Assembly: GCF_048771995.1 (NCBI RefSeq)
Contig: NC_133025.1
Location: forward strand, 6,510,001-6,574,000
Reading direction: 5' to 3'
From: Taeniopygia guttata
Lineage: Eukaryota > Chordata > Aves > Passeriformes > Estrildidae
DNA length: 64,000 nucleotides
The translations under genes and the position numbers were made by a program. The notes beneath the pieces were generated by a model. The model made no database searches and had not been told where the DNA came from. It saw nothing but the letters and a program-made list of their open reading frames with translations. Below are positions 1-17,639 of this stretch, in pieces (within the stretch, counting starts at the first letter, position 1; each line of letters starts with the position of its first letter).

Positions 1-573
<573 letters not shown>

Positions 574-3500
574 TAAGCAGCACTCAGTGCTCTGAGAAAC
601 CCTCAGGACACAGAGAACCTTTTTACATTCCTGCATGGAAATGATTTTTCTGTCACATGTTGTATCTCTACCACATAACCTTTGTGCCTTCACTACATAA
701 CTCTGTGTTTTTATTCTTATAATCCCTGCCTTTGTCCTCCAGATTTTCCTGGAAAACTCGTGCACCAACCTGTGTAAGGATTATTAAAATGCTATTTTAA
801 TTATGTATGTTGACTGTAGTGCAGCAGTGGGATGTGCCAAAATGATTAAAGTGCTTTGAGTTGAATGGTGCCTTTGCATATGAGTGACTTCATCAACATT
901 CCCAGGGTTTGTGTAGCTGGAGCAAGGGTGACTCATGTATTTTTGACCAGCCCTGACTGAGAGCATCATCCCACACTACCAGCTGCGCCCACACGTGGGC
1001 TCTGGATCTAACTCCTTTAGGTTAGGGGACATTATATAAGCAAGGTGAAGTTTCATTTTTGATGTTACAATAACTGCAACAGGAAAGAGTTAATGGCATG
1101 ACATTTTCACCCCAGGTGTGCATTCCACTCTGTTTTTATACTATCACAATTGCCCCAAATGCCACTTCCCTTTTGCATTGTCTGTGTGACAAAAAGAAAA
1201 TTTGAGACATGAAATCCCACTTTTGAAAGATGAAAAAAAATCCAAAACTGGTTCTAAATGATACTGACCTGAGCCTCAGGAAATTAAACAAGTCAGTATT
1301 AGGAATACAGAATAAACAATGAGAATGCAACTCCCAGCAGGGAGTGAGGTGACCATTTGTACAACTCAGAGACAGATTTTCCAAAGCCTTACATCCAAGA
1401 TACACAAAATATAAGCATCCAGCTTCTGGCCCTGCTACATCTGTGTTGGTGGCTGGAGTGCAACAAAGAAACGTGGCACTTGTAACACACACAGCTTCTG
1501 GGCCCTCTGAAAGGAACAAAATGATAAAAAGTGTTTTCATTCCTTTTTTTGTGTGGTTTTGTTTTTTTCTTTTGCATGTCATGGCCAAGGGCCAATGGAA
1601 ACTCTCAGACTGCTACATAATTCATACTATTTTCCACAGAATCTAATCTTCCACTTAAAAACAACCCCCCAAAAAAGGTTTTCCCCCATTTCTGTGGCAG
1701 GGGGTCTTCTTCTGCCAGGCTGACTTTGCCATCCAGTGGTTCATTTTCAAGACTTCAGGTTCTGACATGGCTCCCTTTGAAACGTCAGACGTGTAAATGG
1801 CACAGCAAAAGGGAGGCTGAAAATATTCACCATGTTGGCATGCAGACCCTGAATCCACCTTCCTTTGACACACAACAACACATGCCAGGGGGTCACAGGA
1901 CAAAAAAGCAAAAGCATGGAGGTTTCCAAAGCTATGGCTTCAGACCTGCCCCTTCCTCCCCAGTGTGCTCATGAACAACTCCCATGTCTCATTCCCCCTT
2001 GCTCTGAAGAGCTTCCTGTAACATGGACACTGCAGTTATGGACCTCTCTGCAGAGCTGTGCAGTGATTTTTTTTTTTTTTTTTTCTTTTTTTCTTTTTGA
2101 GGGTTTGGATTCTGTAGTGATAAATTACTTTTTGGGTAACCATGGCTGCTCACCCAGATGTTATTTTGGAGTTAGTGATAAGATCTCCTTTTGCCAAAGC
2201 ATTGCTCAAGGAGCATTTTCCACCCAGATTCCTTATGTCAGGAAATAGTGAGGGTTTTACTGTTTCTTTTCTCATTCTAGCCATTACATCTGTGGCAGTG
2301 GCATCCTTTCCTTCTCCTCAAAGGGAGGGAAGGCTTTTTCAGGGGAGGAGGAAGAGAGTTCTGTGCTTTGTCTCAGTGGTCAGCTGTGTCCTTCTCTCAA
2401 CCTGGGCATATTTAAGTTTCCAGCAGCTGCAGGCCTGAGTTCCTCTCTCTCATGGTTGCATTCAGTGTTGCAGCAGCTGGAGACAGGGGTGCACATGTGC
2501 AGCCAGCAGAGAGGGGCTACCACAGCTTTTCTATCATCCCACACCCCCTTTTCAGATGAACATGGATTTCTCAGCACACATCCCCCCTGGCTACGTCACC
2601 TTCCATAGTGCCAGGGGAGATATTTGTGTTTTATCAGCACAGAGGTACCTAAAGCCGTTGGCTTAGTGGGAAGGAAGAGATGATCAGAGCAGGCTGAAGT
2701 GGTCTCATAAATTATATGCTTTTGCAGAGTGCTTGCACTGCAAGCAGCCCTTGGTGGCATCTCATAAAAGGTATTTTTTCTTGTCTGCACAAGCAACATA
2801 AGTGGAGAAGCATCTTTGAACCCTAGAGCACTCATGAAGTGAAATTCTGATTCCACTGAGGCTAATGGGAGTTTTGCCAGACTTCAGTGAGAGTTAGGGT
2901 TTGTCTCCCTGTTTGACCAGCAGAACACAGGGCACCCTGGGTCACTGTTGCTGTGCAAATGGTAGATAATTAACATATATACATGGTGAGGTGGCTCCAT
3001 GTAGTAACATTTTCCAGTTTTGCCTTTTTCTTCCTCCTGTGAAGTCTTCCTGTGCAGTATCAGATCATTGAGATGCTCCCAAATTAGGAAGAAATCTATC
3101 AAATTATGAATAAGTAGCACATTTTGTATAATCTGATTGTGCTAAAAGTAGTTAACTTCGCATGACATGGCTATCTTGCCATGAGATTTAGTTGTTTCAA
3201 TATGTAGTATTTGTGAAGGACAAACTGATTCTAAAACACACCTTTTATTTTAATCACTGTGTTTTCTTTAAAACCTTCCAAACAGGGCTTGCAGGCACTG
3301 GATCTTGCAAGATACTCCATTTGTGCCTTTAAGGTTAATAATATCTTTGAATTTTGGGAAACTGCTCCAGAATAGACAGCTATTTGCATGACTAAATGTT
3401 TGCACAGGATCAGACCCTAAAAAATGTCAATACTTCTTCCCAATGGCCCACTTTTCTGCAGTGTATCTGCTCGCCACATGCCTGCATTTATGTGATGTCT

Positions 3501-4015
3501 TGCTATTTATAATCAAATGGCCTTGGTAGGGGGATGGTGTGTTAAACTCAGAGCTGGCAGAAAAGGAGGCTAATAATTGCGGTGAAGTATGATAGCAGAA
3601 AGGGTACAAAATGTGAGACTTGTTGGTATAATGACTCCACCCCTGCATGTCCATTTATACAGATTTCTCCAGTTTAATATACAGGTGACTTATGCTTTCC
3701 ACTGGAAAAGTTATTTGTTTTATAATGTATCTTTCAGTGAGGTTTGCACTGTTTATGGGGTGTTGCAAAGGTGCAATGTTCTGCTTAGCTTTTCCCACTG
3801 TGACTTTTCAGACAGGACATGGAAAATGAAGGTAACAAAAGAATGGGGTGATTTTGCTGCAGCTTGATACATTTTAATGTTTCCCTGGCTCATATTAAAG
3901 ACAGCAATTAAGTTTATTAAATATATTGCCATGTCAGAGCCCACATCCTGTGGCTCAGTCTGGAGTGGTTAGGGGGGAGCTGCAGAAACCTGAGGACCTG
4001 TTTATTCCAGCTGTA

Positions 4016-4085
4016 GACTCATAGGAACATAGAATATCCTGAAGTGGAAAGGACCTACAAGGATTATCGAAGTGTGCTCCCCATC
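4016..4085 (-). mobile_element. CR1 LINE 3'-tail fragment (old)
   Basis: The segment with ATAGGAACATAGAATATCCT followed by GAAGTGGAAAGGACC and AAGGATTATCGA matches the reverse complement of the CR1 3' end, which carries ATTCTATG-type tail repeats. The element therefore lies on the - strand. Similarity fades after about 4085, so the copy is heavily 5'-truncated, as is usual for avian CR1. Confidence 0.7.
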
Positions 4086-5552
4086 AGGTCAAACTAAGTC
4101 CTTCAGAGCCAAATTCAACCTCCAGGCTCGGATCAGAGGGAAAGAAAACAATGCTCAGAGGGTGAGGACAAAGTCCAGCAGTTAGGAAGCTAATACAGAA
4201 GTTAGAAGGGCTGCCATGAATTTATTTACTCCGTCATGCATTAACCAAGTGAATTTAAATGGGATTTAAAGCTGTGCACTGAAGGCACTTACGGCATCAA
4301 AGGCAATTTGGGACATCTAAATTAAAGGATGATGGATTAATTGCCTCCATATAGAGATTGTAAATACATGGGCTGTAGAAGGGAGAAGGAGCTTGTGGCA
4401 CCAGTTAGACCCCAGTGTCTTCAGGTGGGAGTGTGGTCCTGGCCTTCCCCCACTGCTTGTGCAAAGGGAGAGAGGATCCATGGGATGTGCCCAGCCACGC
4501 CTGCACTGAGGAATCACAAAGCTCTGGCAAGGACTGAGCCTCTGTACATTGTGACCATGACCCCAAGTGTTTATTATGTGCCAGAGAGCACAAGCCAGAT
4601 AATAATTTCCACCCAGGGAAAGGACATGGTTTACAAAGAGCTCAGTTCTCAGACAATATTGTTTGAAGTGTGAAAAGGCCTTCCTGAAGGGAATTGCTGA
4701 TGTTTACAACATTAAATCAAACTCTTATCGAGTTCATCCCCACACTCTATTTCTTTTGGAACACCACTGATACAGTGTGTGTGTATTTATATACATGCAT
4801 GGATGTGTGTGAGCATACATATAAAAGAGTTATGATCCCTCAGCATTATCCATTACAGCTAACTCCATGTTTCCTGTCATCATACTCAGAAGTATTTCCA
4901 AGCACTTTTTGGCCAGCACAGCATTTAAATTGGCTGCCTTCAGGAGGAAGGTTCAGAAAATAGTGGTAGATGAAAGGCTCTGCATGCATTTGTGGGCAGG
5001 GAGGATGAGAGAGACATTTGCTTGTAGCCTGCTAATGAAGAACTGTCCAAAAGGAAATTTGCTGGTTTTGTCTTTGTTGGAGGTTTCTCTCAAAGCTTAG
5101 AAGTTGTATGGCCAGATAAATTGGTGTGATAAGTTTGAAGTCAGCTAGAGAGCGAAAATAAATTAAATACTATAAAATAATATTTGATCATTAGAATAGA
5201 TTCCTCTCATGTGCAGGATTAGATTTTTGTTATGGTTATTCATGAGAAATACTCTTCTTAGCTTCAGTGGATGTGTTTGGGACGGGGAGCCATCATTCTT
5301 GGTCTCTTGGTATCCAATTCTGTGCATTGAGACAGTTACATATTTACAACTGGATGTAAAACCAGCTTCAACCTGAAGCTCCCCAAAGCATTGTTGGGAT
5401 GCAGCTGCTTTCAGGTGCTGCAAAAATGGGAATGCTGATAGAAAATCCAGGTCTCACTTAGACTAATCAGCCCTTGCTTGGTTCTGGGTGATTCTCAGCG
5501 GGGTAACAGAGGATGCACTATTCTGATTTGTTTAATTTTATTTTTGTGTATG

Positions 5553-5665
5553 TGTGTGGTAGGTAGAAGCAATGTCTTTTATTGGGCCAAGTAGAACAGT
5601 TGGTATAAAAAAAAAATTCAGAGCTGACATAGTTAATTTCAAAGTTAACTACAAAGCCAGAAACT
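5553..5665. repeat. possible ancient amniote interspersed repeat
   Basis: The stretch around GCAATGTCTTTTATTGGGCC, followed by a degraded AGTTGGTAT-like part, resembles a repeat I recall as common in turtle, crocodile and bird genomes that reads like TTTATTGGACCAAC and is followed by a pyrimidine-rich arm. I cannot name the family with certainty. The match is short and could be coincidental. Confidence 0.3.
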
Positions 5666-8119
5666 ATTGTTCAGGACTAGATAACCATCAGTCTGATTAG
5701 CTCAAGTTGATTGCAGTTTCTCAGTGAAAATGGAGCTGATTTCTAGAGGCAAAGTATATGTTATGCTAAAGAGGGAGGGAGAAAGAAAGAAAAAAAGAAA
5801 GATACTAAGGTATTTTTGTCCTAAAAGGAAAAACAAGATAGTTTATAGTCTGTGGACCTGAAGAGTTAGGAAAATGTGGAAGGGAAATCATAAACGCACT
5901 AAAACCAGTATCTATTAATTTCATTCTTTCTCTTCTCATTAAGGGAACTAAAGTTCATTATTAAATACATTTGATATAGATGTGAGGATGCTCATGATAG
6001 CCACCACAGAGTAGATCTGTGTGCCCAAAGCATATCTCATTTTCCATATCTACCAGCTGTGAATACAAAACATGTGACTTCTCCCTGCTCACCTCCACCT
6101 CTTTGTGTCCTGAAACCCCCACATCTCCAGCAAAGCACCAACAGCGAAGGGATGATAACATTGCTTTAGTTTTCCTAGAAGTAAAACTATACTATAAACA
6201 CTATAATACCACGAGTATTTCATAAAAGTTACAAAACCCTCCAAGTGCAAAATACAGCCTGAAAGCACAGTGCTCATGTTACAGCATCCCGGGATTAACA
6301 GGGTAGTTCTTCAAAGGCGTCTTAGAGAACAATCCCACTCCCAACTTTGGCAGCTGAGGCTGCATTCTGAGCCACACCATTCAGCATAGCAGCACATGTT
6401 TGAACAGCTCCTGCTGCACTAAATTAGCCCCAGCAGTGCTGTTATTTTGCTCTGATTAGAAACTATCATCTGCAAGGTGCTAATGTTGCGGAAGAGACCT
6501 AAGATGTAGGATGGTTCCACTGCTGTAGCATCTGAGGGCTTCACAGGATGTCTCTCCATCCCCTCGTGAAGTAAACAAATATTCTTCTGCCTATCTGGAA
6601 AAAACCCAAATACCAAGACTTTTTTCCTGGAATTACAAGAATTGCATAGTGAACATAGAGTTAGGGGTGGTAGAAGGCAGTTTATGAACTATTGGAACAA
6701 GCAGTTTCTTATTGAAACCACCAGCATTGCAGAAAATTCTCCCTAAACTAAAAATAAAAAAATAATAATAATACAAAAATAGTCTTTATTGGAGCTACAC
6801 GCCCAATCAAAAGCTTCATATTACAAAAATGTATTTTCAAATCCTTGTGGAAACTGGCAAGAACAATCTTCTGGAAGAGCTTGCAAGGGCATCATGCCTC
6901 AAGAACTTGTTCTATCTGTGTTTCCAAAATAAGATTTGACAGGTGGACAACAGGATCTGTTCTTACAGAGTTTGTTAACCAACTTGTTTGTAAAGCAAAA
7001 TGCATCATAAGCTTTGGTGGAAAAATGTGTTTTGCAAGTGCAAGTGAATTTTCTGTCTTGGTCTCTTTGATCTGTTACTGAAGGGATGGTTTGGCATGTA
7101 GTTTCTTCTGAGATCTGTAGTGTGACAGCCAATGCTCCCAGCTGGTGTGAGCTGAGGGCACCTGCCTTCACCAAGGAGGTGTTCTTGGACAGAGCAGAGT
7201 GCTCATGATGTTTTGGAGTGACTCTAACTAGTCATGCAGTTTACACTCCCACCAGGAAACTCTGCTAGAACCTGCCTGGGAGTATGGACTGCTTGGGATC
7301 CATCAGGATCTGTGCTAAGCCTGGCAATATTCACTGTGCAGGACAGAGGATGGAACAGTGAACATGATAAACCAGATAGTGCCTCACAAAAACTTTGGTC
7401 ACCTGGCCCCAGTGGGAAATCCAGGAAATCCAACTTGCTTTGGTGTCAGTGGGAAAGGTGATCAGAAGGAATCATCTTCAAAGCAAGATTTGAAGATCAT
7501 CCAGTTTTCAGCCAAACACGTCCCTTTCTCTATCAACAGCACAGGGAGCCAAGAGAAGAAGTCAGGTGTCATTGGGGAGCTGTGCTTTGCCCAGCTCTTC
7601 TGTCTGCTTGAGGCAGAGGCTCCATGGCAGTGGCAGTGGGACAGGGCCCTTCCCAGCTGGGTGAGCCCTGCGCCTTCCTGCCCGCAATCCCGCTGCCTCC
7701 AGCACTCCTGAATAACCCAATGGAGACAGCTCAGCTCCAGCAGGATGGGCTTGGTGTGTCTCCACTCTTGGGACATGAGGATTTAGTCCTTCCTCCCAAG
7801 GGTAAGTCATTCCTCTCATCTCTCTCATGAAGATCTGGGAGATTGTTGTCAGCTAAAGGGTGGGCAGCAATTTGGAGAAGACTGGTCTCAGCACTTCTTA
7901 GATGTGCCAAGGAAATGAAGGCAGGAAAAGCAGCATGTCCTTAGAAGAGTTTGGAATTATCTGGTAAAGTGAAAGGGGTGTCTCCAATGCACGGGACACA
8001 TAAATGGAAGCAGCAGGCTGGGGTATGTAAGCAGAGTTTTTTCTTTTAAAAGCACAAAGCAATGCTGCCATTCTGCTGCCTTAGTTGGAAAACAGAGAAA
8101 GTTTGGGTGCCACCCTCAA

Positions 8120-8475
8120 AGGAAAATGTGGACTAGTTGGAGAAAGTCCAGAGGAGCTCACTAGATCAGAGGATTAGAAAACATGAGTTATGAAGAAACA
8201 GTGAAAGAATCAGTTTGTTTAGTCTAGAGAAGAGAAGACTGAGAGAAGTCATGGCAACAGTCTTCAGATATGTGAAAGGATGCTTCAAAGACAAAGGGAA
8301 TAAACTATTTTCCATGTCTGCTAGGAGATAGTGAGGCACTGGAATAGGTTGCCTGAGGAGTCTCCATCTTTCCAAGAGCTTTAGAGAGTGGTTTGTCAAA
8401 TATTTGTCAAAATTACTTTGACAGAGCTGGGGTGGGCAGAAGGACTAGATGACTCTTGAGTCCCCAGACCTTCTG
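8120..8475 (+). mobile_element. CR1 LINE 3'-UTR fragment, internally deleted
   Basis: Phrases typical of the CR1 3' region in sense orientation appear in order: AGTCTAGAGAAGAGAAGACT, CAGTCTTCAGATATGTGAAA, GTGAGGCACTGGAATAGGTT, and GGACTAGATGACTCTTGAG near the end. Between the TTTTCCATGTC part and GTGAGGCACTGG about 100 bases of the usual consensus are missing, so the copy has an internal deletion. Divergence is high, suggesting an old insertion. Confidence 0.75.
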
Positions 8476-9320
8476 ATTATCCTGCTGGAGCCCCTCAGAC
8501 TGGGAGACTCTGGTCCTGGTGGATTATTAAATTTCTTATAATTTTTTATTGCTACTGCACTTTGTTTTTCTACACTGTGGCTAAAAAAATTGTTTCTGAA
8601 CGTATCACATACAAGGCAATATTTGCCTCCTTGCATCACCTACATTAGATGGCACTAATTACCCCAGCACATGGCCCAACATCAGTTCACTGTGGCGCCT
8701 GCTCTTCCAACAGATCTCATGCCTTGAGGAATTAAATGAATTAATTAAATCCCCTTGAAATAACAGAGTTTAGTGAAGATTTGAATGTATCTTTATCTGT
8801 TAAAGAAACTATGCAAGATCAATCAATTATTTTAGGTTAAGTATTGTTCAGCTTAAACTCTTTGTGCAGCCTGTGCTGCTTCAGTGAGTGTCCATGTCTC
8901 TGCTTTACTGTAAATCTACATTAATCATGATGAATGACTATGTACGTTGCAGGGTGGCAGGAAAATCTCCAGTGCAAACAGAAATCAGACAGGTTGGAGT
9001 GGCTCTGGAAGCTTCTGCATAGCTGAGGCTAAAAGTAGTCTCAGCCTGTTGATGTTAAGTCTTTGGATGTAAAGAAAAAAAAGTAGAATGTTTTCATCTG
9101 GGGCTGTAATGGTGATAGAAAGCAGCCAAGCACCAACAAAATCAGCCCATACCTCTTTGTAGCTGCCAGACTTACAAACCTTATCTACACTGGCTTTTAT
9201 TGCCCCAGATTTTCCACCACAGCTGCCAGCAGAGACAGCCATGGGAAGTTTGAGCCCATCTGTGAATGAAATCATTGTCACTGCAGGTGCAGTCACACCT
9301 GGGAGCCGCCTCTCTGCTGA

Positions 9321-13547
<4,227 letters not shown>

Positions 13548-13726
13548 GCGCCGGGCGGCGAGGAGCGGGAGGCGGCCTCGGCGCCGCCCCACCCTGCTCG
13601 GCGAAGGACTAGAAGAAAGAAGATTTTTTTATGGCCATATTTTCTACTGCAATTCTGAAATGTTTCATTGATCACAAACTGCAATGACTCCAGGAGGAAC
13701 GAAATCTAATAGTCGCTGGTGCTGTA

Positions 13727-13770
13727 CATATATATATACATATATATATATATAAATATATATATGTATG
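13727..13770. repeat. (TA)n tract with palindromic ends
   Basis: An alternating AT run reads ATATATATATACATATATAT and continues through AAATATATATATGTATG. The ACAT and ATGT ends are complementary, so the transcribed RNA could fold into an AU hairpin in the early 3' UTR of CAMK1D. Confidence 0.9.
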
Positions 13771-15811
13771 TGAGTCTAGCAATGTTCTAACTAATGAACA
13801 CTCATTCTTTTCCCCAGTGATTTACTCTTTTCTCAGTGTAGGTTACAGTATATGTTGTATTTTTTTTCCATTAACTACAAACATCTCAACTGGATTATTT
13901 AAATAGAAATACTTTCCTAAGCATATTTTTTTCTTTTAAAAATTACTTCAAGTAATGTCCCTCTTCCAGTTTGATGGGGGATAGCTATTTCTGTAGGTAG
14001 GAATTGGCATTAACTTTGCAACTTGGGAGGATTTCAATGGCATGCAATTTCTTGTTCCTCAAATAGGACTGCAAGTCTGTCTGGCTTTAGCAGAGCTGTT
14101 ACTGCTCAGATTAAGAAACTGCTGCTTTCCCCCTCATCCTCCTCCTTGAAAGCCATGGGGAGAATTAAATTGCCACCAGCTGGGAGTCAGCTCATCCTTA
14201 GCCTCATTCCTGTTGTGCAGAGGAGAGGCAGGTACACGGAGTCAGGCAGGAGCTGACCAGAGCTGTGCAAGGGAAATGACAGAGCTTGGTCTCATCCTGC
14301 AGCTCCCATCTCCTTCGAGTCACTGTGTGTTGTGAGCAGAGAGAGAGAAAAAGAAGATACAGGAGTGGGAATCATCGTCCTCTGCCACTGATTTGCTGTG
14401 CTGCCCTCAAGCAACACATTTAATTCACCAGCCTCCCCAAAGTGTTGCCTCTGGCATGGGGTGCATCCAGCCCAAGGGCTTCATGAGAGAGATCCCAGCA
14501 CCCACAGCTCCCTGGGGCTTTTCCTGGCATTGCTGATGCTCAGCACCTCCCAGAACAGCCAAAGTAGGGAGAGGAGAGGCGGGGTGCTTGAAACCCTCTG
14601 TAAAGCACTGGCAGGTTCTTGGGTGCAAAATGCAGGATCTGGTGTAGTGTAGCTCCACCATGATCAGGCTGAGGGTTGACAAGGAGTGCTCAGCTGGGAA
14701 AGCAGCATCTTGCTGAAAAGCACAGGCACAGCTGGCAGCAGTGGTGGCACTGGCTTTCCCTCCTCTCCAGGAGCTCATATACCAAAGCAAGCCAAATTTA
14801 CCCATTTTTTAATTACTGAATGCATGCACTTCCCAGGCTCTTTGTGCTGGTGCATCTTTCAGGAACAGCCACCAAAACTGCTGTGCTGCTGTGCATTAAA
14901 GCAGCTTGAAACAGAGAGGGGAGCAAATTTGCCCCATTTGTTAAAGGGCTCCTTCCAGGTTACCTCAATGAAACTCCCATCTGATTTTGCTTTGAGGAGG
15001 TGAGAGGGGAGGCAGGTGGCAGAGGCAGATGCCCTTCACTGGGCACTCTGAGCCACTCACATCCCAGACAGGTCCATCCCTGCCAGAGGCACAATTCCCT
15101 GCCGTGTGCTCTGTCACCACACTTGCCTCACTTATCCTGCACAAGAAATTGTGAAAGCCAGTCACAGACAGGGCTGAATGTATCAGGCAATAGTGCTTGT
15201 GCTGGGAAAAGCCATAAGATAGGTATTTTTCATCGAGACTTCTGTATCCTGCTCCAGCTTTGCTTGGTTGGCTTCACACGGCAGAGCCAGGATTTCATCC
15301 ATCCTACCAAAAAAAAAAAAAAACAAAAACCCTTGAGGAAAAAAAAAGCTGGGAAGGCATGTGGCAGTGAGCACTGACTGTGTTTGAAACAGCCACTCCA
15401 GTGGCACTTGGAGCTGTTGCACCAAGTTTCTCTAGCTCTCTCTGTGTTAAGTTGCTCCCTGTTTTCAGAGGTTTGTGGCACATCTGGGTGAGCCCAGGTG
15501 CACCCTGTGCACCCCACTGTGCTGCAGCTGGCATGGATGCTCACACAGGAAAGGCTTTACCTTCAATTTCTCATTTTAAGAAAGATAGCAGATACTAAAC
15601 TATTGGGGGCTTACAGCAAAACTGCACATAATTTACACAGTGAAAACTTCTGACCAAGATTTGGGCAGACTGAAGGTCAGGGGACATCTCTGCTGCAAGT
15701 CACACTCCTGTACCCATACCCTGGCCATTGCCACCATACACTTTTTATTAGCATTTTCATCTGAGCTCTTTATGTCTTGCTGCAAAAGCATCAGAACACA
15801 AGTAGAACACA

Positions 15812-15855
15812 AACTCATTCTAAGGCCTAAACTCATTCTAAGGCCTAAACTCATT
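15812..15855. repeat. 18-bp tandem repeat, about 2.4 copies
   Basis: The unit AACTCATTCTAAGGCCTA is repeated at 15812-15829 and 15830-15847, with a partial third copy. The two full copies are identical. The unit contains the palindrome AGGCCT. Confidence 0.92.
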
Positions 15856-17597
15856 TATTTTACCAGCCTGAGTAAGGAAGTTTTAGTTTTGAGAGACTCC
15901 AACCCCAAAAAATTCAAGGTATTTTGAACCCCCATGATTTCATAAGCAGGGCTGGCCCTATTCTGCTCCAGTTGCAGGTTGTAAATAGACAGTCTCCCAG
16001 TTTGGCAACAGTGGAGTTCCCTACATTCACCCATGTGCAACAAAAGCAGGATTTAGTTAGGGAATAATTTTGTCTCTGTAGAGCAGTTTTAAAAGTTAGG
16101 GATCAAATGTTCCCTCTGTGCCTCATCTTCTGAAACCTGAGGTCTGGTTTGAACTTGACCTCAGCAGTTGCTGTGACCACTGATCAAAATACAGCATCCA
16201 AATGAATCTTGCAGAAAAAACAAAAGCAAATGGATTTCCATCTCCAAAACAAAGAGCAGTGACAGGAGCAAAGGCAGACATGCTGTCCTGCAGATGGGGG
16301 TTCCCATACACTGGCTGCCCCTCCTTGCTGGATTTTTTCTGTGTTTTTTTTTTATGAGAGGGGTATTCTTTCCTTCCATTGTTGGATATAATGTGATTTG
16401 GTTTTGTTTCTGCAAGTAATATTCTGCCTTGGTTGTGTAATTTATCATCATTCTCTTTGGCTTGCTATCAACTGCTGGGATCATAAGATAAAAAAAAGAA
16501 GCACTTATGAGCAAAATTGTTTCTTTCTGCTACAGTTTTGGTGATGGGGAGCTCTTCTTTGGTATCAAGCTGACCCAGGTTCACCAAATGCTGAGTTCTC
16601 TCCTGAAGCATCACTTGATTGAAACTTCTCAGTTTAAATCTGAGTAAATCTGTTATCAGGGGTGACTTGGCAGCACCCAGGCCAGATCTGTCAGGAAGGG
16701 CTGGAGACATTTGCCCCTTGGAAGCACAGTTAGGGCAAACACTCCAGCCTTGCTTACCAGGGATGCTCCAGAGCTTTTGCATGTCCTTCCCCTGCCCCAG
16801 CCTGCTTCTGCTCAGCCACTCCCACAGGAGAATGTAAAGGTAGAGAAAATAATGTGGGCATGGGGGGAATGGCTGAATAACCCCACAGTAGAAACTTCAA
16901 AACAAATCCCCAGCTGGCCTTGCTATGAAGGACTAGGTAGAAAAATCTCTCTGGGCCTTTTTTTCCAATTAACTGTCCTGCTAAACAATCTGTGATTTGC
17001 TGCTTGCATGAGGACTTCAGCCTGGATTCTGTTTGTTACCCTTTTCTGCTTTACTTTACTGGTACCGATGTGTTTTTCCTTTGTAACTTGTTTTCCTCAG
17101 CTCCTTCCCCTTCTTTTTCTTTGCTTGCAGCTTTGATTGTTGATTTTTACCTCCAGAGTCACAGAGGCCATCTCTGATGCCAACAGCAGTGCTCTTGCTG
17201 GGAAAACAAAACAAAAAAAATCCAGAAAAGCTCCAGCTGGCCCCTTAGCCTGCAGAAGAAGTTGTGAGGACAGGCTGCCCGTGAACTCTGCGAGCTGAAA
17301 GTCAGTATTGCAGTGGCAAGGGCTTCTGCTGATGATTTTGCATGTGATTTCATTCCCAGTGCATCCTAACTCTCTGCTGGATCAACCCTTCTGCAGCACA
17401 AAATGGATATTGGCCCTGCAACACAGCTGGTGGGGAAGTAGGAGTGTGGGAAAAACCTGGCAGTGTTGCTTTCCTGAGACTGTGTCACTCTGCTGCTGCT
17501 GCTGTCTCCTCTGTCCTTGTTGCTGTTGTACAGGTGCCATTAGAGTAGTGGGCAAAAAAAAAGAAAAAAAAAAAAAGGTAGGATTTTACCTATGCCT

Positions 17598-17616
17598 TGT
17601 GTGTGTGTGTGTGTGT
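17598..17616. repeat. (TG)n microsatellite
   Basis: About nine to ten TG units, shortly upstream of an AATAAA at 17634-17639 and downstream of an A-rich tract at about 17550-17577. It lies within the presumed CAMK1D 3' UTR. Confidence 0.9.
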
Positions 17617-17633
17617 TATGGTTGTGGTGCTGA

Positions 17634-17639
17634 AATAAA
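17634..17639 (+). terminator. CAMK1D: candidate polyadenylation signal AATAAA
   Basis: Canonical hexamer in GAAATAAAACC, in the transcribed orientation. It may give a CAMK1D mRNA with a 3' UTR of about 4.1 kb. There is no strong GT-rich element just downstream. Confidence 0.3.

Noticed and set aside
1136..1588. 150-codon - strand frame in CAMK1D intron
   Set aside because: Low-complexity residues, no similarity, and no splice or promoter evidence.
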